NCBI GenBank assembly: GCA_028701715.1
Contig: JAQVQF010000158.1
Location: forward strand, 1 to 5,077
Length of the DNA stretch: 5,077 nucleotides
Direction: 5' to 3'
Origin: Eubacteriales bacterium
GTDB lineage: Bacteria > Bacillota > Clostridia > Oscillospirales > CAG-382
Shown: positions 1 to 5,077 of the stretch, piece after piece
How positions within the stretch are numbered: the first letter of the stretch is position 1
How the letters are laid out: every line of letters begins with the position of its first letter
The notes under the pieces: generated by a model
Databases searched by the model: none
What the model was told of the DNA's origin: nothing
What the model saw: the letters and a program-made list of their open reading frames with translations, nothing else
Translations under genes and position numbers: made by a program

Positions 1-1362
1 ACAGTCGCCGTACATGAAAGATGCGGAAAAGAAACGGAGATAATACCCTCGCGCCAATGGTATATCGACATTATGAACGAAAAAGAAAGGTTTTTGAAAG
101 CCGCCGACGAAATAAACTGGTACCCGGCACATATGAAGGAGCGCTATACAGCCTGGGTTTCCAATTTAAAATGGGACTGGTGTATTTCGCGTCAGCGCTA
201 TTTCGGAATACCTTTTCCCGTCTGGTATTGCAAAAGCTGCGGTAAGGCCGTTTTTGCCTCTGCCGATGAGCTGCCCGTCAACCCGCTTGAAAAGGAATAT
301 AACGGCGTCTGCTCCTGCGGCTGCCGAGAATTCATACCCGAAAGCGCGGTGCTTGATACCTGGGCGACCTCTTCCGTAACCCCTCAGATAAACGAACGGC
401 ACGGTATCCCGCTTGTTCCGATGAGCATGAGAGCGCAGGCACATGAAATTATACGGACATGGACTTTTTATACCATTGTCAGAAGTCTTTATCACACCGG
501 AGCCCTGCCCTGGAGGGATATAATGATAAGCGGCTTCGTGCTTGCCAAAAAGGGCGAAAAAATCAGCAAATCCAGGGGCAACGGCAACGATAATCTCGAA
601 CCGGCAAGGCTTGTCGCCGCTCATTCCTCGGACGCGCTGCGTTACTGGGCGGGGAACGCCAAGCTCGGCACCGACACCTTCTTTTCACCGGAGGATCTCG
701 CGGTGTCCAAGCGCTTTATAACCAAGCTGTGGAACGCTTCCAAATTTGCGATATCCCACCTCGGAGATATGGATTTTTCGTATATTCCCTCCCTGCTGCC
801 TGTCGACAGATGGATAATCGCCCGCACGGACGAAACGATTTTAAAAGCCTGCGCGCTGCTTGACAAGTACGAGGCAGGCGACGCGCGTCACGAGATTGAC
901 GAGCTGTTCTGGAAGGATTTCTGCGATTATTATATCGAAATAGCCAAGGAAAGGCTTTATCAGCCCAACCTGCACGGCATAGAAGAAAGAAGGAGCGGGC
1001 AATATGCCCTGTACTATACGCTGTTTAATATATTAAAGCTGTATGCGATATTTGTTCCGCATATCACGGAATATATTTATCAAGGCTTTTTCAGACAGCG
1101 TGAAAAGGAAAAATCCATTCATCTCACCCTGTGGGAAAAACCGAAAACACCCTGTACGGAAATAATAGCTTTCGGCGAAGCGTTAAAAGACGCGGTCGCC
1201 GCGGTTCGCAAATATAAGTCCGAAAACCGCCTTTCCATGAGCGCGGAAATCGAGGTCATGACTATAAACGCCAATGTTGATATAATCCCGTTATTTAAGC
1301 AGACCGAAGGGGACCTGCTTGCCTGCTCGAGGGCAGAGCATATCGAATATCATATAAATTAA
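1..1362 (+). CDS. valS: Valine--tRNA ligase, short (type 2) form, 5'-truncated by window edge
   Basis: This class I aminoacyl-tRNA synthetase charges tRNA-Val with valine in the cytoplasm. The frame is open from base 1 to the TAA at 1360-1362, giving 453 visible residues. The N-terminal Rossmann half with the HIGH motif lies outside, so the ATG at 73 is internal: residues before it (HERCGKETEIIPSRQWYIDI) already match the family. Visible residues show zinc-type cysteines C77/C80 and C104/C106/C108, the DTWATSS motif at 119-125, a HEIIRTW segment, and the ATP-binding KMSKS loop as KISKS at 187-191 followed by RGN. A helical anticodon-binding domain begins near WNASKF and includes an FVPHITEYIY segment. 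The protein ends soon after this domain, without the long C-terminal coiled-coil arm of E. coli or Bacillus ValS, which fits the archaeal/rickettsial-like type 2 form. It converges on the aromatic operon. The family call is very secure; the subtype is inferred from motifs and the short C-terminus. Confidence 0.96.
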   Translation, partial: TVAVHERCGKETEIIPSRQWYIDIMNEKERFLKAADEINWYPAHMKERYTAWVSNLKWDWCISRQRYFGIPFPVWYCKSCGKAVFASADELPVNPLEKEYNGVCSCGCREFIPESAVLDTWATSSVTPQINERHGIPLVPMSMRAQAHEIIRTWTFYTIVRSLYHTGALPWRDIMISGFVLAKKGEKISKSRGNGNDNLEPARLVAAHSSDALRYWAGNAKLGTDTFFSPEDLAVSKRFITKLWNASKFAISHLGDMDFSYIPSLLPVDRWIIARTDETILKACALLDKYEAGDARHEIDELFWKDFCDYYIEIAKERLYQPNLHGIEERRSGQYALYYTLFNILKLYAIFVPHITEYIYQGFFRQREKEKSIHLTLWEKPKTPCTEIIAFGEALKDAVAAVRKYKSENRLSMSAEIEVMTINANVDIIPLFKQTEGDLLACSRAEHIEYHIN

Positions 1363-1373
1363 CATTGGTATTC

Positions 1374-1474
1374 TGTAGGGGCAGATATTATCCGCCCGCC
1401 GTATCCTCGTTATCTGTACCGTATTAATCAATATCGTACAATTAAGTGACGGGCGGATATTATCCGCCCCTACA
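1374..1474. repeat. Nested inverted-repeat (MITE-like) intergenic element
   Basis: Two 27-nt arms, 1374-1400 and 1448-1474, are inverted copies matching at 24 of 27 positions. Their outer ends read TGTAGGGGC on the left and GCCCCTACA on the right. Each arm contains its own quasi-palindrome: 1379-1397 (imperfect) and 1451-1469 (gggcggatattatccgccc). The interior holds a third stem, 1415-1425 with 1430-1440, matching at 9 of 11 positions around a 4-nt loop. Outside the arms, gtatt (1368-1372) and aatac (1477-1481) extend the pairing after a small bulge. The element fills nearly all of the gap between two convergent genes and stops 10 nt from the DAHP synthase stop codon. It has no coding capacity and no direct target duplication that I could recognise. 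Short terminal-repeat size and structure suggest a non-autonomous mobile or REP/MITE-like repeat. A fold that helps end or stabilise both transcripts is possible, but no T-tract follows either hairpin. Confidence 0.75.
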
Positions 1475-1484
1475 TAAATACTCG

Positions 1485-2519
1485 TTAAAGCCCTTCGGCA
1501 ATATCAAATATCAGCCTTTCGGTTTTTTCCCAGCCGAGGCACGGATCGGTGATGGATTTGCCGTACACGTTTTCGCCGACCTTCTGCGCTCCGTCCTCGA
1601 TATAGCTTTCCACCATAAGCCCTTTCACAAGGTTTCTAATGTCGGAGTTGGCGCGGCGGCTGTGGAGCACATCCTTGGCTATCCTGATCTGCTCAAGGTG
1701 CTTTTTACCGGAATTGGCGTGATTTGTGTCGATAATCACGGCGGGGTTATTCAACCCGGATTTAATGTAAACCTCATTCAATCTCTCAAGGTCTTCGTAA
1801 TGATAATTGGGCAGCGGTTCACCGGTCGTATCGGTATATCCGCGCAGTATCGCGTGCGCGTAGGGGTTACCCTCGCTCTGCACCTCCCATCCTCTGTATA
1901 TGAACTTATGAGGATGCTGCGCGGCGTTGACGGAATTGAGCATAATCATCAGATCGCCTTCGGTCGGATTTTTCATTCCCACGGGAATATTAAGCCCGCT
2001 TGCCGTCAGACGGTGCTGTTGATTTTCGACAGAGCGCGCGCCTATGGCGACATATGCCAGCAGGTCGGAAAGATAGCGATGATTGTCGGGATACAGCATT
2101 TCGTCCGCGCAGCTGAAGCCGCAGTCGCGCAGCGCGCACATATGCAGTTCCCGTATGGCAATAATACCTTTTAGCATATCGGGGTGTTCATTGGGTACGG
2201 GCTGATGGAGCATTCCCTTGTAACCGTCGCCTGTGGTTCTGGGCTTGTTGGTGTATATCCTCGGTATTATCAGTATGCCGTCGCCGACCTTATCCTGCAT
2301 TATCCTTAAGCGGGAGATATAGTCAAGCACGGAGTTTTTGTCGTCCGCGGAGCAGGGACCGATTATTAAAAGAAATTTATCCGACTCACCGGATATTATT
2401 CTTTTTATTTCGGTGTCGCGCTCTTTTTTTATCCTCCCCATTTCCTCCGTAAGCGGGAATTCGGCCTTTATATCGTTGGGAATCGGAAGCTTCCTTAAAA
2501 AATTCATGTTCATAATCAT
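1485..2519 (-). CDS. aroF: 3-deoxy-7-phosphoheptulonate (DAHP) synthase, class I-alpha
   Basis: The enzyme condenses phosphoenolpyruvate with erythrose 4-phosphate, the first step of the shikimate pathway. The 344-residue TIM-barrel protein aligns by eye with E. coli AroF/AroG/AroH. It has IIGPCS (52-57), RIYTNKPRTT (87-96), GARSVENQQHR (160-170), PVGMKN (179-184), AILRG (223-227), a DTNHANS segment (264-270), MVESYIEDG (302-310) and YGKSITDPCLGW (319-330). Likely metal ligands are C56, H267, E304 and D325; likely phosphate or PEP-binding residues are R87, K92, R162, K183 and R226. It is last in the operon, 3 nt after the tyrA stop. Three in-frame ATGs (2519, 2513, 2507) compete. The only purine-rich site, GGGTAGG at 2528-2522, is 2 nt from the first and 8 nt from the second, so 2513 may be the true start. 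The function is secure; which paralogue name (aroF, aroG or aroH) fits is arbitrary, and feedback specificity cannot be read off. Confidence 0.95.
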   Translation of the reverse strand: MIMNMNFLRKLPIPNDIKAEFPLTEEMGRIKKERDTEIKRIISGESDKFLLIIGPCSADDKNSVLDYISRLRIMQDKVGDGILIIPRIYTNKPRTTGDGYKGMLHQPVPNEHPDMLKGIIAIRELHMCALRDCGFSCADEMLYPDNHRYLSDLLAYVAIGARSVENQQHRLTASGLNIPVGMKNPTEGDLMIMLNSVNAAQHPHKFIYRGWEVQSEGNPYAHAILRGYTDTTGEPLPNYHYEDLERLNEVYIKSGLNNPAVIIDTNHANSGKKHLEQIRIAKDVLHSRRANSDIRNLVKGLMVESYIEDGAQKVGENVYGKSITDPCLGWEKTERLIFDIAEGL

Positions 2520-2521
2520 TA

Positions 2522-2528
2522 CCTACCC
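2522..2528 (-). promoter_or_regulatory. Likely ribosome binding site of the DAHP synthase gene
   Basis: On the minus strand, GGGTAGG spans the tyrA TAG stop codon. It lies 2 nt from the ATG at 2519, too close for a normal Shine-Dalgarno, and 8 nt from the ATG at 2513, a usual distance. This favours the second ATG and would couple translation to termination of tyrA. The match to AGGAGG is imperfect. Confidence 0.4.
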
Positions 2529-3389
2529 GATATTATTTGTGTCAAACTGTTTTCTGCGTTCGGTCGAGCATATCATCATTTCCTTCATACCCGCCGCGTC
2601 GCTTTCGGCAAGCAGCTGCTTGAATTTTGTTATCTGCGTAATAAAGGCGTCCATTTCCTTCAGCAAAGCCGTTTTGTTAAGCAGAAAAAGCTCGCTCCAC
2701 ATATTTTCGTTTATCTTGGCTATGCGCGTCAGATCGCGGAAGGAATCGCCCGTATAGTCGCGCAGATTGGGATTGTCGCTCGAGCACATCAGCGCCACGG
2801 CGATACAGTGGGTCAGCTGTGAAAGAAAGGCTATCATTTCGTCGTGCAGTTCGGGTGTCAGGCTGGTTATTTTACGGAAACCCAGCTCCTCCCCGAGCGA
2901 CGCGCACAGCTCGATTGCCGATTCGGTGTTTTTTTCCGTCGGCACCACGATATAGTTTGCCTGACGGAATATGGCGTCGTCGCTGTTCCGAACGCCGTAA
3001 ACCTCACGCCCTGCCATGGGGTGAGAGGCGATAAATTCCACATCGCCGCGCAGCATATCCTGTATTTTATATACCACCGAGCATTTAACCCCGGTTACGT
3101 CGGTGATTACCGCGCCGGATTTGAAATACCGCTGATACGTTTCTATCCATTCAATAAAAACATGCGGGTACAGCGCGAATATAACCACATCAGCTGTTGA
3201 AACAATTTCGGGTTCGACCGTGTCCGCACCGAAATCGATCATTCCCTTATCAAGGGCGTAATCTATCGACGACCGGCTGCGTGTTATCGCGCCGACATGA
3301 TAGCCGCGCTTTTTCAGCGCCATCGCATAGCTGCCGCCGATCAATCCAAGCCCAACGATAAGTATGTTCATCTTATTGTTAATCTTCAT
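2523..3389 (-). CDS. tyrA: Prephenate/arogenate dehydrogenase without ACT domain
   Basis: TyrA oxidatively decarboxylates prephenate (or arogenate) toward tyrosine. The 288 residues begin with a Rossmann fold: GLGLIGGS at 13-20, then AITRSRSS (34-41) at the end of strand beta-2, and DVTGVK (97-102). Next come the family signature SHPMAG (122-127) and the all-helical C-terminal domain, with SQLTH (190-194) and GDSFRDLTRIA (214-224). The protein ends about 60 residues after that; there is no ACT domain, unlike the longer Bacillus TyrA. The beta-2 end has no acidic residue and carries arginines at 37 and 39, which hints at NADP rather than NAD (inference). The ATG at 3389 overlaps the end of aroA by 11 nt. 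The alternative ATG at 3371 gives MNILIVGLGLIGGS, a more typical N-terminus, and lies 7 nt after the aroA stop. Neither has a strong Shine-Dalgarno. Family membership is secure; substrate choice is open. Confidence 0.93.
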   Translation of the reverse strand: MKINNKMNILIVGLGLIGGSYAMALKKRGYHVGAITRSRSSIDYALDKGMIDFGADTVEPEIVSTADVVIFALYPHVFIEWIETYQRYFKSGAVITDVTGVKCSVVYKIQDMLRGDVEFIASHPMAGREVYGVRNSDDAIFRQANYIVVPTEKNTESAIELCASLGEELGFRKITSLTPELHDEMIAFLSQLTHCIAVALMCSSDNPNLRDYTGDSFRDLTRIAKINENMWSELFLLNKTALLKEMDAFITQITKFKQLLAESDAAGMKEMMICSTERRKQFDTNNIG

Positions 3390-4581
3390 TTTCTGTTTTC
3401 GCGCCGAGTGACGCTAACCTTTCAAAGAAATCGGGCATGCTTTTGGCAACGGCTTGGGGATTATTTATTTCTCCTCCGTATTTTGTGCAGAGCACCGCGA
3501 GAGCCATGACTATTCTGTGATCGCCGTGGCTTTCGAGTATTTCCGACGGAGCGTGCAGCTTTTCCGCCGAAACGGTTATGCTGTTTTCATATATGCTGAC
3601 CTTTGCGCCGAATTTGGCAAGCTCCGCCGCCATGGCTTCGCCGCGGTCGCTCTCTTTCAGGCGGAGTCTGCGGGTTCCGGTGAATTCCGCTCCGCCGAAT
3701 TCGGCCGCCATCGCAAGGAGTATCGGCGCGAGATCCGGGCAGTCGTTGAGAGGCAGAGGCTCTTTACCGAGCAGATTAAAGTACCTTTTATATATTTTAT
3801 CGCCCTGTAAGCTGTTTTCGTCAAGTCCGTTGACGGATACATTATGACCTATAAGATTCAACGCTTCAAAAAACGCGGCGTTGGAATAATCTCCTTCGAT
3901 ACGGGCGTCATGCGAGATATATCGTTGATTCCCCGTTATGATTATACGGTTACCGCTAAGAGACACTTTAATACCGTACTCTTTAAGAACTTTAAGCGTC
4001 ATCGCAAGGTACGGAGCGCTTTCCTGCCTGCCTGTTATTCTTATTTCACTGTCACCGCCCAGCAAAGGCAAAGCGAATAAAAGTCCGGTTATAAACTGAC
4101 TGCTTACATCACCGGGGATTTCATATATTCCCGGTGTCAGTTTACCGCGGAGGGTTAAAAAGCCATCAGACCTCTCAAACAGCATACCGCGTTCTTCACA
4201 CAGCTTTTCATATATCCCCAAGGGGCGCTCGAACAGCCTTTGCTTTCCGCAAAGCGTTATTTTTTTATCCGTAAGCAGACATAAAGGGATCAAAAAACGC
4301 AGGGTGCTGCCGCTTTCGTTTACAAAAAGAACGTCCTTTGATTTTAATTTATAAATATCAAAGCCTGTTATTTTTACGCTTGCTTTGTCGGCTTCAATTA
4401 TTCCGCCAAGCGTTTGAACGCAGTCGAGGGTGGCTTTTATATCGTCCGAAAAAGTGATATTTTCAAGCACCGACTGACCTTCCGCAAGTGCGGCACAGAT
4501 TATATGACGGTGAGCCATGCTCTTGGAGGGCGGGGCTGTAATTTCGCCGTCAAGGCTTGACGGATAAATTTTTACCCTCAT
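3379..4581 (-). CDS. aroA: 3-phosphoshikimate 1-carboxyvinyltransferase (EPSP synthase)
   Basis: The enzyme transfers the enolpyruvyl group of PEP to shikimate 3-phosphate, the sixth shikimate-pathway step. The 400 residues span the whole two-domain family fold. Motifs in order are PPSKSMAHR (17-25, with K20, S21 and R25 for substrate), NESGSTLRFL (88-97), GDVSSQF (157-163), SAPYLAMT (188-195), EGDYSNAAFF (229-238), NDCPDLAP (279-286, with D283 at the catalytic aspartate position), RLKESDR (307-313), HGDHRIVMA (352-360) and KSMPDFFERL (380-389). The PEP-loop glycine that E. coli has as G96 corresponds to G91. The start ATG overlaps the aroQ stop as ATGA, so initiation is probably coupled to aroQ termination; there is no strong separate Shine-Dalgarno. 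The 3' end overlaps the first candidate tyrA ATG. Call and boundaries are well supported. Confidence 0.96.
   Translation of the reverse strand: MRVKIYPSSLDGEITAPPSKSMAHRHIICAALAEGQSVLENITFSDDIKATLDCVQTLGGIIEADKASVKITGFDIYKLKSKDVLFVNESGSTLRFLIPLCLLTDKKITLCGKQRLFERPLGIYEKLCEERGMLFERSDGFLTLRGKLTPGIYEIPGDVSSQFITGLLFALPLLGGDSEIRITGRQESAPYLAMTLKVLKEYGIKVSLSGNRIIITGNQRYISHDARIEGDYSNAAFFEALNLIGHNVSVNGLDENSLQGDKIYKRYFNLLGKEPLPLNDCPDLAPILLAMAAEFGGAEFTGTRRLRLKESDRGEAMAAELAKFGAKVSIYENSITVSAEKLHAPSEILESHGDHRIVMALAVLCTKYGGEINNPQAVAKSMPDFFERLASLGAKTENED
4578..4581 (-). other. ATGA stop/start overlap between aroQ and aroA
   Basis: On the minus strand the four bases ATGA hold both the aroA start (ATG, 4581-4579) and the aroQ stop (TGA, 4580-4578). 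This arrangement usually means translational coupling, and it fixes the aroA start with good confidence. Confidence 0.85.
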
Positions 4582-5018
4582 GCTTCATACCCGCAATAAC
4601 GAAGAAGAAAATCTATCGCTTCGGTATATCCGGCAAAGCCGTGACCGGATATTGTCTTTACGCAATACTGACGGATATAGCTTATCCTCCTGAATTCTTC
4701 CCTGCTTTCAATATCCGAAATATGAACCTCTACCGCCGGAATCCCTACGGCTTTGAGAGCGTCGAGTATCGCTATGCTTGTATGCGTATACGCGCCGGGA
4801 TTTATTACAATACCGTTAAATGTACCGTATGCCGATTGTATTTCGTCTACTATAACTCCTTCGTGGTTGGACTGAAAGGCTTTCATATCTATATTTTTCT
4901 TGCGGCGAAAATCGGAAACATACGAAACCAAATCGCCGTAGGTCTCTTTGCCGTATATTTCGGGCTCGCGTATGCCGAGCATATTAAGATTAGGCCCGTT
5001 TATTATTAATATCTTCAT
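4578..5018 (-). CDS. aroQ: 3-dehydroquinate dehydratase, type II
   Basis: This enzyme dehydrates 3-dehydroquinate to 3-dehydroshikimate, the third shikimate-pathway step. Type II enzymes are small flavodoxin-like proteins that form dodecamers and act by trans elimination. The 146 residues match the usual family length. Visible motifs are INGPNLNMLGIREPEIYG (6-23, with R17 and catalytic Y22), QSNHEG (49-54), INPGAYTHTS (72-81, with N73), VEVHISD (96-102, with E97 and H99), SREEFR (105-110, with R110) and ISGHGFAGY near the C-terminus. The position usually asparagine after HIS is D102 here, and the following residues are IES rather than the common IHA; catalytic residues are intact. The start at 5018 is preceded by a weak purine stretch (GATGGGA, 7 nt from the ATG). 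The TGA stop overlaps the aroA ATG. It is unrelated in fold to type I AroD. Confidence 0.96.
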   Translation of the reverse strand: MKILIINGPNLNMLGIREPEIYGKETYGDLVSYVSDFRRKKNIDMKAFQSNHEGVIVDEIQSAYGTFNGIVINPGAYTHTSIAILDALKAVGIPAVEVHISDIESREEFRRISYIRQYCVKTISGHGFAGYTEAIDFLLRYCGYEA

Positions 5019-5039
5019 TTTATTATTCCCATCTTCGTT

Positions 5040-5077
5040 TTATTGCATCAGATAATCGGTGCCGTATCTGCCGCTTA
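5040..5077 (-). CDS. Possible 3' end of an unidentified upstream operon gene
   Basis: Reading leftward from the right edge, one minus-strand frame is open for 11 codons (SGRYGTDYLMQ) and ends in TAA at 5042-5040, 21 nt before the aroQ ATG. Its codons (AGC, GGC, TAC, ACC, CTG) resemble those of the neighbouring genes. A second frame is also open, ending KRRWE with TAA at 5025-5023, 4 nt before aroQ, but it is arginine-rich with CGG/CGA codons and looks less like coding sequence. Eleven residues are too few to name a family. Position suggests another shikimate-pathway gene, which is inference only. Confidence 0.35.
   Translation of the reverse strand, partial: SGRYGTDYLMQ

Noticed and set aside
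73..75. ATG at 73 as the start of valS
   Set aside because: The frame continues upstream to base 1 with residues matching the synthetase family, so this methionine is internal and the gene is cut by the window.
166..624. 152-codon minus-strand open frame opposite valS
   Set aside because: It lies wholly under conserved synthetase sequence and shows no motif; best explained as a shadow frame.
1451..1474. Intrinsic terminator for valS
   Set aside because: The GC-rich hairpin is present, but it is followed by ctacataaatactcg rather than a T-run, and it belongs to the inverted-repeat element.
1446..2174. Long plus-strand open frame (242 codons) opposite the DAHP synthase gene
   Set aside because: It is fully antisense to a gene with intact family motifs, its start lies inside the repeat element, and its translation shows no recognisable domain.
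4557..5009. 150-codon plus-strand open frame opposite aroQ
   Set aside because: It mirrors the aroQ span, has tyrosine/cysteine-rich nonsense-like composition and no ribosome binding site that I could support.
5019..5039. Promoter or T-box/riboswitch leader before aroQ
   Set aside because: Only 59 bases precede aroQ in the window, with no -35/-10 pair or leader structure I could support, and an upstream coding end probably lies there.

Overview
The window looks like an ordinary chromosomal segment of a low-to-mid GC anaerobic Bacillota, most likely class Clostridia (Ruminococcus/Oscillospirales-like). This rests on family resemblance and codon use: heavy use of ATA for isoleucine, the clostridial motif styles in AroA, TyrA and AroQ, and a short valyl-tRNA synthetase without the C-terminal coiled coil. 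The species cannot be named from the sequence.

Layout: a plus-strand valine--tRNA ligase (valS), cut by the left edge, ends at 1362. It converges on a minus-strand aromatic amino acid operon that fills 1485 to the right edge. Between the two 3' ends lies a 122-bp gap, almost entirely filled by a 101-bp nested inverted-repeat element (1374-1474). There is no gene-free stretch over 300 bases and no RNA gene, CRISPR array or transposase gene.

The operon reads right to left: the last codons of an unidentified upstream gene, aroQ (type II 3-dehydroquinase), aroA (EPSP synthase), tyrA (prephenate/arogenate dehydrogenase), then a class I-alpha DAHP synthase (aroF/aroG type). The genes are tightly packed: aroQ/aroA share an ATGA overlap, aroA/tyrA overlap by 11 nt if the first ATG is used, and tyrA and the DAHP synthase gene are 3 nt apart. 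Together they encode the entry step of the shikimate pathway (DAHP synthase), two middle steps (AroQ, AroA) and the tyrosine-branch dehydrogenase. The aroB, aroE, aroK and aroC functions are not in the window and may lie upstream, beyond the right edge. The operon promoter is also outside the window.

I found no convincing new multi-gene system. The points most worth a second look are the nested-palindrome element between the convergent genes, a TyrA cofactor loop that suggests NADP preference and lacks an ACT domain, and a DAHP synthase whose allosteric-site residues differ from the E. coli enzymes.
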